Shown here piece by piece: positions 11,668 to 23,639 of a DNA stretch of 64,000 nt. Position 1 is the stretch's first letter. Each line of letters starts with the position of its first letter. The translations under genes were made by a program, and so were the position numbers. Below the pieces are notes generated by a model. It was not told the origin of the DNA, made no database searches, and worked only from the letters and a program-made list of their open reading frames with translations. Location of the stretch: the NCBI RefSeq assembly GCF_003573695.1, contig NC_039364.1, forward strand, positions 233,547,656 through 233,611,655, read 5' to 3'. The stretch is from Papaver somniferum (lineage: Eukaryota; Streptophyta; Magnoliopsida; Ranunculales; Papaveraceae).

Positions 11668-12825
11668 AATACCTGCACTTTAGATGAAACAGAGGTACTA
11701 GCTCAGGAAACAGTTCAAGCACATTAACTGGATTTGTCGACTGAGAAGCTATAAGTGATGGTGGCAAAATACTCCTTCAGCAGAGCTTTTAGTAACCTCT
11801 TTCGAAAGCAGTTGCTTGTATAACTATGCAACAAAAACACCTACCACAACCACTGCTTAAAACACAACAACCACCACCATTGAAACAAAAACACCTACAA
11901 CAACCACTACTAACATCATTGAAACAAGCACATACATTACACAGGCTGCCAACAGAATTAAAATTTAAAAATACAGAAAACCAAGATTATACAGTTGGTA
12001 TGCGATGGTTACTTTATCTCACTTTGATCCTCTATAAAAAAATAAGACGTCTACATAGAAGTGTGGCTTGTACGCAGCAACCATGAATGTTCGTTTCCGA
12101 TCAATGGGTTGTTGATCTTCAGAACTACTACTACCAGAAGATGGTTTTGAAAATAAATCTACATTTGTAGATCCAAAAACAAGACCCAAACATTTGTTTA
12201 TGCTAAATCACCTATCAATTGCTTAATGGCTAACATTAAGCTACCGATCTCATATAGTAGTAGCATATAAAACCCTAACTCATTTTAAACTCTTAATTAA
12301 TAGCACCATTATCCTAGAAATCTTTCCCAAATTCAACATGGTAAAGCAGATAAGGAGATAGGTAACTCCATGAGCATCGCGAAGAGTACGATAACCATTG
12401 GATATTTTCCCTTGAGTTTCAGATGGTGGAAATGTTTAAAGAATCGACTCAACAAGAATACAAAATTATTCAACTAAAATGAACTCGTAAATTGATAATC
12501 AGATTTAACAAACCCGTAACACTTGGCCACAATAAAGTCATTTTGAAACCCTAGCTTTCAGTTTCTAACCAAAACAACTGAAAATTGAAGAAGATTATAG
12601 AAATAAAGTGTAAATAATACCTAATTAAGCTTCAAAACACTTCAATTTTGATCAAATTTGAACACAAGTCCTCCGGACTAAATCTACTGCCTCGGTGGTG
12701 GTGGTGGTGGTGGTGGTGGTGGTTGAGATAAAGAAGAAGGTGGTAATAGAGGTAGAGAGGTGGTGGTAGTTTTGGTGTGTAGATGCGGTGGGCGGAAAAA
12801 CCGAGAAGAGAAGTCCTCAGATCTA
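11668..12825 (-). pseudogene. Unrecognised gene fragment, copy 2, with its 5' region
   Basis: On the minus strand there is a CT/CCA-rich leader (12,690-12,800) and a donor-like GTAGGTATT region. A stretch reads GKISNGYRTLRDAHGVTYLL near 12,350-12,410. An exon-like stretch reads GLVFGSTNVDLFSKPSS and EDQQPIDRKRTFMVAAYK (about 12,060-12,185). A Cys-rich region is homologous to copy 1 (GGGCCVLSSGCGRCFCC, 11,840-11,890), and a tail matching the copy-1 tail ends at TGCAG before GT at 11,672. Stops follow AAYKPHFYVDVLF, and frames shift in the Cys-rich part. The order of blocks suggests that a multi-exon gene once lay here and that copy 1 is a partial duplicate. Function not recognised. The Copia element at 12,832 is inserted at its 5' edge. 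Confidence 0.4.
12694..12723 (+). repeat. (GGT)10 microsatellite
   Basis: Ten GGT units, read as CCA on the strand of the adjoining gene remnant, in its presumed 5' leader. Confidence 0.95.
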
Positions 12826-12831
12826 CTCGAT

Positions 12832-13172
12832 TGTTATGTAAATGCTAGAATAGGTGGCTGATCCACCGGTAACACATTTATGTGGGACCCACAAAGTTAA
12901 CTAAGTTAAAGACACTTATGCCTTTGATGTGTCTTATATTCATGGATAATTACCCACTCACTTGGATGGTCGGTTAGTCTCACGACTTTTGTACTTCACC
13001 TATATATATGTATAGGTAGTCATATGTATAAATGAAGAAGAACAGAAACTAATGGAAGTTTCCTTTTTCTCTTCCACTTCGTTCTTAAGCTTTATTTATA
13101 TGTACACATGTCATTTGTATTAAGTTGTACCTTACCCCATAAACAATAGTTCGGTTACGGCGAATTATAATA
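12832..13172 (+). repeat. 5' LTR of the decayed Copia element
   Basis: A 341-base direct repeat of 18,269-18,594, with TG at the start. It is longer than the right copy mainly through an extra CTATATATATGTATAGG stretch near 13,000. Confidence 0.8.
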
Positions 13173-16100
13173 CGTTATCAACACGAATTGCTCTGCGATA
13201 AATCGACGTGGGGGCTGAGATGCGGAAAAGGATAATTCTCTTCAACCTTCGCATATTTAATTTAACTATTGTTGAATAGTTTTATACATAAATTTTTATA
13301 GTGTCTAACTTGGTTTTCTATTTTGATTAGGACTTGTTAAAGAGAAAGTTAGAATCTTACCGTGTCTAGTATGTGCTATTTGGAGCACATGCAACTATAA
13401 GGTATATGAAGAGATATCCAAAATAGGTACGCATTGGCGACGACTCATATTTGTGATTTTATTCGATTTCCGAATTTAGCCAAATATTTGAGTTTTGTAG
13501 CGTTTTGCTATTTCCGCTTTAGCCAACCAACAGAAGGTTTCTCCGTGTATTTTTTGGATAGCGTAGAGGATAAAATTACCTTTGTTGTTACACCAATGAT
13601 TTTGTGGTGTTAACGGTTTAATATCGGCAGAGCGAGGAATTGTTGCATCCTGCGGGATAGCAAAATTTTAATATTCCTTTGCGATAATAATCTCCGAAAT
13701 TCAAAGTTGTTCCACCTAAGGGTCGGAATATGATGAAAAATGGACACCGGGTTAACATGGTTAGCCAGTCTCTATCTACGGTCCTTAAAATGACCTACAA
13801 TTGATATCGAGACAATTTATTTTAAGATAAAGAATATGTTCATATTTCAACTTTGATAAATTAATATTTCGTCGACCCTAATAGACGAAAATGGAGATTT
13901 GTCGGTGTTATGTTAGAACCGTGTATATTACATTTTTGAATGTTTTCACCATTGATTTTCGTGGAAATTAGTTCGGCTTAATTTTGGAGAAGATATATGC
14001 ACCGAATACAATGTTGTGGTAAGAAATAAGGAGAGCTGCATATTTTGCGCCCTTATGTGTTCCCGCTAGCTTTACGGCGTGCATTATATGCGCCAATTAT
14101 ATGCATCGACAAGCTTTAAAGAGATTTGCACTTTGTATATATGTTGTGTTAACAACAACGAGTGCTGCATATGTTAACTGCAACTCATAGATATACAAAC
14201 GTCGGGCGATAATGAGTGTTGCATTTTTGTAAATGATATTAAGAGTTAATATCATGTCTTATCGTCGCCTGAGCTATTACCTAAAATCACGAATTTGGTG
14301 AATTAAATTTGCAGCAATAACTATGCAAATAAGTCTATTTTTGGCAAAGAAAGAAGATGCAATTGTGGTAGGCATATCTGAATATGGGAACCACTATAGT
14401 TATCAAGTTTGAGAACCTGGTAAACCCCGTACCACCAGAGATGGAAAAATACGGGACGGTAGCATAATGAATGGTTTGAATAAGCCGTTATCGATCCTGG
14501 TAAAGCTCTGCTATCACTGTGACATAATAGACATGGTACGTGCATCTGAAATGCCGTTCATTATTGTTAATCTCTGTCAGTCGTCTTGGCGGGACTGGAA
14601 CTGATAATGAGATAGTGTCTATGTTCACAAAATTTATTTTTCAGTTTACTGTTGATTTTGCATGGCGATGCAAATTCTTTTATTTGAATACCAGCTGGAC
14701 AGTAAACGAGAGAGGAAACCTGATCAGTTACCTCTCCTGGGTTGCGTGTCATTTTTGCACCCAGTTGCTCCCTTGATAGGTAGAGTAATGCGGAACTGGA
14801 TGTTCTGTTGATGATACATTCCCGCCTAAGGATTAGGGGGAGAATCGTCGACGATATTGGTTAACTCCAATTGTGTCTCATCTAAATTCTCATACCGAAA
14901 AATGCCTTAGGTGTTGGAGATTACTCTTTTGCTAAGATTTAGCAAGAGTACGCTTGATTGATTCGGAGTAACTTAATGTCCTTGCAAAGAATTCCATGGA
15001 ATCACAGCAATTGTTTCGTCAGAAAATATGCTTATGAGCATAGACGAAAACCTCTAGTACGAGGTATGACAAGCTAATCAAATAACGTCCATATTCTCTT
15101 TGAGTGATGAGTTGATATCTCTCCTGACGAGGAGCACATCCATAAAGTTGCGTTAATATATTTTGAGAAAGAATATCCGCATATTGAAGTTTGGTACCAA
15201 TATAGATTTGGATATCCTCATACTCTGGAGAATGATGTAAGATCGTTATTAACTGATTGTTAACTAGATGTCGATAATACTCAGAGTAGCTACTGAAATC
15301 GATGTGGATGGATATCCCTCTTTGCAAATGAATTATCGACAAAGTTTATATGATTGGAAGGTATGGACCTCAGTCCATATTATGTGTTTTCTCCCTTGTA
15401 CGCTCTTGAGACCTTAGTCTCAACATCGGTTAGGATTTTGATGCTAATCAACGAGCGTGGTGAAGAAAACTAAGGTCGCTTGTTATTTAGCACCACCTTG
15501 ACAACGATTTTCCACAGATACTAACCAGGTTGATGTAAGTATGGTCTAGTAATCATAAATGACTCGGCATATAACCTGGGTACGTAACTGTGTATATTTT
15601 AATTGAAGATCTTGATTATTAGTCGTTGATGTTGTATCATCGTGGTGATGCTCTGAGCATTGATGGTGAGTAAATTATTCTTGTGCATCTGTTGAATGGT
15701 TTTTGTTTATTCATTCATGTTTACTGTTTGAGACGTGTTATATTCCATTGTTGTTACTGCTCTACTACAAGGTTTGCAAATTTGATGAGAAAGTCCTCCC
15801 GCCGTTTGGGGGAGGAAAGGCTGTCGTCTGAAAAACGGCGTGAATTATCCGGTTTATCGCTTGAAAAATGGAGAGAACATATGCGGATCTACCTCATCTT
15901 AGTATTTGCACTAATCAATGATGTGCAGCAGATTCAGTATCTTCAGAAGTTGCATATCAAGTTGCTTCCTTGAGAAGCTATAGATGTAGTAGCTAGTGTG
16001 TCATTTAAAACACACCACAACGTAGAATGACTAGTTGATTTCAAATATTCTGCACCTCCTAAAGGGAAGATCCAGTCTCAATTATTGAAAGATATTGATC

Positions 16101-17683
16101 TCAAGGAAACTGTCAAAGGAAGATCTGATTTCTCTGAGCACAGTTCTCATTATATGAGAACATCTTTGCAACGGCTATGGAATCTCAACATGAGAAGATC
16201 TCCATGAGACCTGTGTGTAATAGTGAAATGTTTGATCGTAATCCAATAATTGTTAGTGACATACTTGAAGTATCCAATGATACTTCTATAGATGATGATA
16301 GTGTTGAACCACTCTCTGTATTGTGATGCCATCAAAGATATGATTGGCTAAACTAGAATGGGGAGATTCGAGCAGAATAACAGTTTCTCATAAATGCATG
16401 GTTTTGGTGCTACAACCAGAACGCTCGATAATGTGAGCTACTCTTAGCCACGGGTGGGTGTTTTTAGTACCGACATCCGATAATGTAACCCCTAGTTGTT
16501 ACAGGTGGATGTTTATGCATAATGAGAAAGGCAAAGTTAACTGATGGCACAAAGTCTTTCATAGAAGCATGACACGGACGTCTTTGTAACGTATTCCCTA
16601 TTATGGATGCAACTACATTTTTGGTATTTGTCTGGCAGTGTTTTAAGGACTCGACATGCATCCAGTGAATGTGGCTGTTGCAAATCTGTATGAAAGACTA
16701 GATGCAGATAACTGCATACAAATTCCTGAAATTTTTCACCTATCAGTAGAATTACCATATCAAATGCCTTTACTCAATAAGGACGAAAATGGTCAATCTT
16801 CTAAGTGAATACTTATATTATCCAGGGATATGTGAACCATCTTATATGCTCAGAAACTATGCATTGACTAGATCTGGTTTGCACAACATCTGTTTGATTG
16901 GAACTCCTGAAAAATTCTTTAAAGCACGAAAATGCTTAAAGCAGGAGTTCGAGATGAATTCTCGGTAAAACATGGTTTGGTTGAGAATTTTAGCTTGAAG
17001 TCCTTTAATTTTGTCAACCTTAAAGGTTTAGACATGTTTAAATGGACAAGCTGACATTGTTTCAGTCGTTCGATCTTTTACATTTAAGATTGATCGGCTT
17101 ACACCTCAACAAAGGTAGTGTATCACTCTGTGGTTTACATTAGATAAAAGATGTGTAAATGGTATATCAGCTGAAATATGCTATAGATACCTGATATTGG
17201 GTTTTTGGTAAACACGTAAGTCTGGCTCTGTCCCAGTACCAATATCGAGACATAAGTCCGAAGATAAACCCTTCATCTTCGTGGTACCATTAAGCTTGAT
17301 CTTTTGTATGAAATATCGTTGGATGTCTCCCACAGAGAAAAGCTTATCATACTGTTTGAATTTTGATTTTTGGCAGGTTTAAGCAGTTAAACAATATTCT
17401 AGCTAATAGTCTGGTTTAGAGGATGCTTGTTCTTCCTCCGATCGGGAATGATTATTCAGACAAAGCTAGTTGAGAATGAATGGCTGAAACAATCAGATGA
17501 TCATTACAGAATTTCACAGAGTAAAATCGGACCAAGTTACTCAAGTATAGGAAGTTGTTGAAGACATTAAAAGGTGGTTCGTGGTCTCTAGGCAATATTA
17601 TCAGGCACAATGATCAACTGAGAAGCTCCTCATCAGAGGGAGTAAAGCCACAAAAGACTATGGACGTTGGGAGCATTGGACAT

Positions 17684-18240
17684 TACGTCGTGTACTCTTT
17701 TTCCTTAGTCAAGGTTTTGTCCCACTGAGTTTTCCTAGTCAAGGTTTTAATGAGGCATGTGAGTCCAGTGATACCTGCAGTTCGACATGTTGTACTCTTT
17801 TTCCTTCGTCTTGGTTTTTGTCCCTCAGGATTTTTCCAGGACAAGGTTTTAACGAGGAAATATCTGCGGGCCCAACACTGTTCTGAGAACTCATGTTTTC
17901 CTACGTTCAGGTTTTTTGTCCCAATGGGTTTTCCTGACGAGGTTTTTAATGAGATAACAACTTATAACGGCAAGCATCATGTAAAGAGATGGATATCCAT
18001 AGAATTTTTGGTGAAATTAGTGATCGGATGATCACTACTTTAATCTTAAGTCAGGTTTTTACCGCACACGGGTTTTCTAGACAAGTTCTACGTGAAGCCA
18101 AACAACATGCATCAACAATATTGTTGAAAGCTTCTAGAGTTCGAGTTTTGTCCTAAATGGTTTCTCTGGCGCAGTTTCAACAAAAGGCAATGATTTTTTG
18201 CTAGGATTTTGTCCCATCGAATTTTACCAGCAAAGCTTCA
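17684..18240 (+). repeat. Copia 3' tract of diverged tandem phrases
   Basis: Diverged copies of a phrase of about 70 bases lie just upstream of the 3' LTR. Recurrent parts are GTACTCTTTTTCCTT, CAAGGTTTTGTCCCA, GGGTTTTCCT and AAGGTTTTAATGAGG. Such a tract before the 3' LTR is a known trait of many plant Copia elements. It supports the plus orientation. Confidence 0.75.
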
Positions 18241-18268
18241 ATGGAACGATGGATCATCCAAGGGAAAA

Positions 18269-18594
18269 TGTTATGTAAATGCTAGAATAGGTGGCTGATC
18301 CACCGGGTAACACATTTATATGGGACCCACAAAGTTAACTAAGTTAAAGACACTTATGACTTTGACGTGTCTTATATTCATGGATAATTATCCATTCACT
18401 TCGATGGTCCGTTAGTCTCACGACTTTTATACTTCAAGTAGTCATGTGTATAAATGAAGAAGAACAGAAACTAATGGAAGTTTCTTGTTTCTCTTCCACT
18501 TCGTTCTTAAGCTTTATTTATATGTACACATGTCATCTGTATTAAGTTGTAACTTAGCCCATAAACAGTAGTTCGGTTACGGCGAATTATAATA
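18269..18594 (+). repeat. 3' LTR of the decayed Copia element
   Basis: A direct repeat of 12,832-13,172. TG starts at 18,269 after the purine-rich AAGGGAAAA. It ends at AATA, directly before TCTAT, which is the candidate target duplication. Confidence 0.8.
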
Positions 18595-18666
18595 TCTATA
18601 AATTATCTATATTATAAGGCACAATGGTGTTTTCCTACATCGACGGTTTTCTATAATTGGGACACA

Positions 18667-21600
18667 TGATGAGTGCCAAATAATGTATATATTTATCCCT
18701 TTTTGTTGGCATTTAACTCATCTTTTGTGCATTAATTCTACATTTTATCCCATATTCTGTATTTTCATTGTTTTCAAGAATAAATATTTTTCTTAATTAA
18801 TTTTGCATTTTTAGGTACCAAATAAAGTCTGGATGATTTGCGGAGCAGAAAAGTAGTGAAAAGCCGGAAGAAATTACGCAAGGAAGCCGCAAAGAATGGT
18901 GCGCACAAGACCAAAAAGCTAGGAATGGGCTCAAGAAGGAAGAATTGTCCTTAAAGAAGATATGGGCTTGGCATACCCAAGGCCCAAAACCCTTACCCAA
19001 ACCCATTTTCTATATCCGTACCTGCCTCCATTCTCAGCCGTTAGATCGGATCCATCTCATCATCCAATGGTCGCTTCTTCATCGTTCATCAAAATCTGAA
19101 GTCCCTGCAAAACACCATAGTACCTAAATTTCAAGCCTTCAGATTAGATCACATTTAGAACCTACGGTCGCTTCTTTGCCTGCGCATCAAATCTCGATAC
19201 TTCCGCTTAACACTACAACACCTAACCTCGATCTTCGTCGTTAACTTCGTTGTATCAAGACATCCGACGGTCGCTACCAGCCTCTTCAGGGGTAGCCATC
19301 CGATTCACCTACCAGCTTCGCATCCAGTGACTCAGATTCTCCAACATCGAACTTTGATATCCCGACTCACACACTAGCAACCTATACCTATTAACCTAAA
19401 AACATCGACCATTCTCTTCTCTTTCTTCTTCTCCCTCTTTCTCCCCTACCCCGACAGTTGCTCCTGCCAACTCCACCACCATCACCCTGCCACTGCCATC
19501 GCCACCACCTACTCCATAGCCACCTAAACACCACCACCAACTCCACTATAATCACTCCCCCCATCTTCTAGCCATCTATCCTACCAATTTCTTTTCTTTT
19601 CTTTCTCAGAGAACCCTAGGAAAGAAATTGGTACAATAGCTCGAGCTAGAAAGAGAAATTGAAGGCATGGGAAGGAGCAGAGAAGGGAGAAGAAGCATGG
19701 GTTGAAGACGGACTCGTCTTATCACGTTTGGTAAGTTCGAAAATCAAAACCCTAGTCTACTGTCAATTTGGGGGAATTTATTAAAAAAACCTTAATTTTC
19801 TGTTAGGGAGAGCATCAGAAGATATGGGTCTGATTTGTACTGTCAAATTAGGTAGAAACAATTTACCTAATTTCTGTTTGATTTTAGGGATTTTTTTGGG
19901 AAGAACCCTAATTTTGTAATTTGGGGGAAAACCCAAATTGGGTCTGTGGGTATAAATAGAAGGGACTGGTGTGATGTAAAGGCTTATGCTGGAATAGCCA
20001 GTGTCCAGAACTTTGATGTTCTGCATATGTTCATGTTCTGTTTTGTGTAATGTTCATGTTCTGTTTTGTGTAATGTTCATGTGTTTAATTCCTTTCCCTG
20101 TTTTAATATCCTGTTGTTGTTGTTGTTAATGTGATGTTTTGGGAGAACTGGATTAGCCAGTCTCTCCAATTTATGTGTTGTTCCATCTGTTTTCTCATGT
20201 TCTGAGTTCACTGCTGAGGCTCAGATGAAGCTTTAGTGGACTGTTAGGTAGTGGAATGCTAGGTTAGAGCCTTAGTGCAGTGTGTTGATTGAGCAATGGG
20301 AAGAGATTGATGCTCATAGTGCCTGTGATTGATTGTTCTGTCAAAAGACAGTCAATGCTAGGGGCAAACTAGTGAGCAAATTAGTTTTCCTCCCATTCTA
20401 GATGTATGCATAGGATTTTCAACTCAACCTAGGATCACATTGTTTGGCTAGGACACAAGGGTGGATTCAAAGCCTTAGCTTAACCCACATTTTGTTTTCA
20501 CAGTCACTTGCAACTTAACTGTTTTGTTACTTCTTCTCCTCCCTGCCCTTGGCTCACAGCCTTGGTTTCTTTGGTTTTGTTTCCTGTTTTGTCACTGTTT
20601 TGAATCTCTTGTTTTGTCAACTGTTAGCTTCTCAAATGTTAGGATTAGTTTACTGTTGTGTGTCAATGCTAGGTTAGAGCCTTAGAGCATTGAGTTGATT
20701 GAGCAGTGGGGAGAAACTAGTGCTCACTAGTGACTGTGAGCAAGCTGGTTCTCTTCCCACTCTAGTAGTATGCCTAGGCTCACCTTCACCATCTCACCTT
20801 CACCATCTCCCCTGCCCTTGGCTTAGGCCTTGGTTTACTTCCATTGTTCTTGTTTAGTTTCATTGCACTGTCACTTTTCCTCATTCCTTCACTGCCACTG
20901 TTTTACTTTCACTTGTCCTTCATTTTGTTTGCTATTTGCTCCTGCTACTTCAACTACTCCTTGTTCTGCTGCTGCTACTACTTGTTGTTGTTGTGCTGCT
21001 GTGCATTGTTGTGTTGCTGCTGTGCATTGCTTGTGCTGCTGCAGTGCACTGCTTTCTTTCCCCTGCTGTGCAGTACTGCTGCTGCTGCTGCTTTCTTTTC
21101 CTTGCTGCTGCTGCTGCAACTGGGCTGCTTTTTCTTTTCTGTTTTCATTTCACTGTAAATAGCATTGCATTGTAAATAGCATTGTCTTCTCTAGCTTCCT
21201 TTGCCTCATTAGAGCCATTGTCTTGGCTTGTTAGCTTACTGCCCTGCCTTGGCCATTGTCTCTTAATTGCATTCTGTTTTGCAAAGGACCAGCTCATTGT
21301 AAGGCCAAAGGCCCAGTCCACTATTGAGTCAACCAAAGCCCACTTCATTACCAAGCTCAGTTCATCCCATTTCCAAGGAAAGGCCAAGTTCAGGTGTAAA
21401 CCAAAAGCCTAGCTTAACCTGAGGCCCATCCAACTGAGCCCAAGGCTCAGTTCACTTCAAGAATTTTGAGCCCAGACCACTTGAGTACAAATGATCAGTT
21501 CACTTCATTGGTACTCAAAACTCATTGGTACCAAAGCCCATAGCCCATTGTTATCACCTTAACTCAAAAGCCCAATAGCAATTTAGAACCCAAAATAGCT

Positions 21601-21737
21601 AGAAACTCCAAAACACACCCAGTCTCTGTGGATCGACCCGTACTTGCACGAGCTACAACCGACGACCGTGCACTTGCGGTATTACTATAGGCCCGCGTTT
21701 CATTTCGCTTAATTTATACGCTTTTCCGGGTCCACCA
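18667..21737 (+). repeat. Gypsy (Athila/OTA-type) LTR
   Basis: It begins TGATGAGTGCCAAATAATG and ends CCGGGTCCACCA. A tRNA-Asp primer site follows, so this is a 5' LTR or a solo LTR with a short tail. A TATA box TATAAATA at 19,951 marks the likely U3/R boundary. Repeated phrases around CTGCCCTTGGCTTAGGCCTTGG (20,540 and 20,812) and a TGC/TTG-rich tract near 20,940-21,120 lie in its second half, as do many GGCCCA/AGCCCA words. The internal coding region is missing: unrelated sequence starts within about 60 bases of the primer site. Confidence 0.7.
20935..21120 (+). repeat. TGC/TGT-rich imperfect trinucleotide tract
   Basis: Imperfect runs of CTGCTG, TTGTTG and TGTGCTGCTGTGCATTG inside the gypsy LTR. 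The long Cys/Leu-rich or Gln-rich open frames here are by-products of the repeat, not genes. Confidence 0.85.
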
Positions 21738-21791
21738 AGTTTTTGGCGCCGTTGCCGGGGACACCAAGTTTTTGGCGCCGTTGCCGGGGAC
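21734..21791 (+). other. Tandemly duplicated tRNA-Asp primer-binding site
   Basis: Two exact 29-base units (21,734-21,762 and 21,763-21,791) each contain TGGCGCCGTTGCCGGGGA (21,744-21,761 and 21,773-21,790). This is the exact complement of the 3' end of plant tRNA-Asp(GTC), minus nothing but the CCA junction rules. Each unit also carries ACCA, the LTR terminus, just before the site. Confidence 0.9.
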
Positions 21792-21839
21792 CATTTTGCA
21801 TTTAAATATAATATCTTCGGGGCCCACCAACACATAAAG

Positions 21840-22117
21840 GACGGTCCATATCGAACAACTACATAGATAATTTAGGGATAATGGTGTTTTACTACATCGA
21901 CGGCTCTCTATAATTTGGATGCATAAAGAACGGTCCAAATCAAGAAACTAATGTGTAGTTTGGATACACAAAGATTTCGGCATTTAAAGGACGGTTATGG
22001 TTTAGCCACTTAAATGGAAAATATTAACAAATATATCATTTTTCTTTATGTTAATGAGGATCTAATATTTAGGCATTTAAAGGACAGTTACGGTTTAGGC
22101 ATTTAATGAAAAATGTT
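21840..22117. repeat. Diverged short phrases with AAAGGACGGT
   Basis: CATAAAGGACGGTCC, CATAAAGAACGGTCC, TTTAAAGGACGGTTA and TTTAAAGGACAGTTA recur at intervals of about 60-110 bases. The phrase ATCGACGGCTCTCTATAATTTGG repeats the sequence just left of the gypsy LTR at 18,640-18,660. It is probably the flank of the inserted LTR with internal duplications. Confidence 0.55.
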
Positions 22118-22844
22118 AACAAATATATTATTTTGGATCCGTGAATATCAGGCACTTAAACAGGAGATAATACAACCATTACAGATACCACCGGATTGTG
22201 AAGGTATGTCCAATCTATATTTCGGTTAATCACTAAGTTGATTTTTTTGTGCTCCAAAGAAACAGACGAAAATTTTCTTCTCTTTTGTATTAATATTTCT
22301 CCAATTAAGTGAAAGCATTCGTTGCTCCTTCGTTTGATTCATAAAAACGGGTCCTTTTTTGTGTGTGCTAGCCAGGTTTATTGAATATTATTCTGAAAAT
22401 TGTTTTTTTCTTTCTTTTTTTCCTTTTTGGGTTCCCGTTGGTTAGGTTTAGTAGCATCTATCGTATCGCACTAATTAGGGATCCAAATATATTATTTTGG
22501 ATCCGTGAATATCAGGCACTTAAAGAGGAGATAATACAACCGTTACAGATACCACCGGATTTTGAAGGTATGTACAATCTATATTTTGGTTAATCACTAG
22601 GTTGATTCTTTTTGTGCTCCAAAGAAACAGACGAAAATTTTCTTCTCTTTTGTATTAATATTTCTCCAATTCAGTGAAAGCATTCATTGCTCCTTCGTTT
22701 GATTCATAAAAACGGGTCCTTTTTTTTGTGTGTGTGTGTTAGCCAGGTTTATTGAATATTATTCTGAAAATTATTTTTTTTTCCTTTTTGGGTTCCCGTT
22801 GGTTAGGTTTAGTAGCATCTATTGTATCGCACTAACTAGGGAAT
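22118..22844 (+). repeat. Tandem duplication, two units of about 365 bp
   Basis: Unit 1 is 22,118-22,484 and unit 2 is 22,485-22,844. They share the full order CAAATATATTATTTTGGATCC ... ATCAGGCACTTAAA ... GCTCCAAAGAAACAGACG ... GGTTCCCGTTGGTTAGG. They differ by scattered substitutions and by the length of T and GT runs. Each unit contains one copy of a 52-nt exon-like segment with the same splice borders. Confidence 0.9.
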
Positions 22845-23633
22845 TGTCAAGACATGTTACTTCATTTCTACTTTGCAGTGAGAAACTTAATTTCAAAATT
22901 GTTTTTTTTTTGTCCACTGTGTTCGCTCTACAGATTCTTTTGTAAATCATCCCAATACTGCTAAAATTTGGCTTGTTTTTGCCTTTCATGGTGGATTCTT
23001 TGTATGATTCGTAGTTGCGGCAATTATTCTTGGTAAGGTAATGAATCAATTAATTTTATTTTATTTTATAATTCTCAATATTTACAATTTTGTTCCCTTA
23101 GTTATAAAATTAGGTTAATTCTTCTTGACAATTGTTACAAAATCAATACGTGGATGACTAAATTCCTTAATTTTGTGGATTCGTGTTTTGTTACAGCTGA
23201 TTTAAGATTATCAATGGAGGGAACATGTTTGGAAGATGCAAACTCAATAAAAGAAATATTTATGAATTTACCATTCTTAGAAATAAGTAAGTGAATTAAG
23301 AAGAATTTTTCCTTACTGTTTGTGAAAATGTATAAGAAAGTGAGAGGACATATGCTTTTACTTTATTTTATATATATGGCCAATTGTAAAAGGTTAACGA
23401 AGTGAAAATTCAGACATCCATTTATTTGTCTGCTTAGTGCTTATGGCTCCTATTTATGTTAAAATGATTTGCACATTCAAAGAATTAAACTATGATTATG
23501 GGTGTTATGCTTTGATGGACGTTTATGCTCACACCCTTTTTTTTTCTTAAACAGGATATGACGAGCATTGTTTGCCTGCTATTGGGCAACTGATATTAAA
23601 AAAAAATTGATCGAGAGTTTAGATGATGAGAAG
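22152..23633 (+). pseudogene. Exons of an unrecognised gene, probably captured
   Basis: Exon-like segments with GT-AG borders join in consistent phase. A 52-nt exon is present twice (22,152-22,203 and 22,516-22,567) and reads ALKEEIIQPLQIPPDFE. A 90-nt exon (23,197-23,286) reads DLRLSMEGTCLEDANS then IKEIFMNLPFLEI. A 79-nt exon (23,555-23,633) reads YDEHCLPAIGQLIL and then loses frame in an A9 run near 23,598-23,606, with stops after it. Exons upstream and downstream are absent. The preserved phases (1,1) argue for a real gene source. I do not recognise the family. It lies inside the Helitron candidate, which makes gene capture the simplest explanation, but a decayed resident gene is also possible. 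Confidence 0.5.
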
Positions 23634-23639
23634 GTAAAC

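Larger units (their letters stand above)
12832..18594 (+). mobile_element. Decayed Copia LTR retrotransposon, LTR to LTR
   Basis: Two direct repeats, 12,832-13,172 and 18,269-18,594, begin TGTTATGTAAATGC and end GGCGAATTATAATA. They share a long phrase that includes GGTGGCTGATCCACCG and TTCGGTTACGGCGAATTA. The flanking pentamers are TCGAT (left) and TCTAT (right), one mismatch apart, which fits a 5-bp target duplication. The bases after the left LTR (CGTTATCAACACG) would be the primer site; they are not the usual initiator-Met site. A purine stretch (AAGGGAAAA) precedes the right LTR. The inside is riddled with stops. Only hints of gag (CYHCD near 14,505) and the Copia-typical 3' tract remain. 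Confidence 0.75.

Noticed and set aside
15019..15342. 107-residue minus-strand frame in the Copia element
   Set aside because: It is antisense to the decayed Copia coding region and has no independent motif.
20830..21175. Long Cys/Leu-rich and Gln-rich open frames
   Set aside because: They come from an imperfect TGC/TTG trinucleotide tract inside a gypsy LTR and are open in several frames at once.
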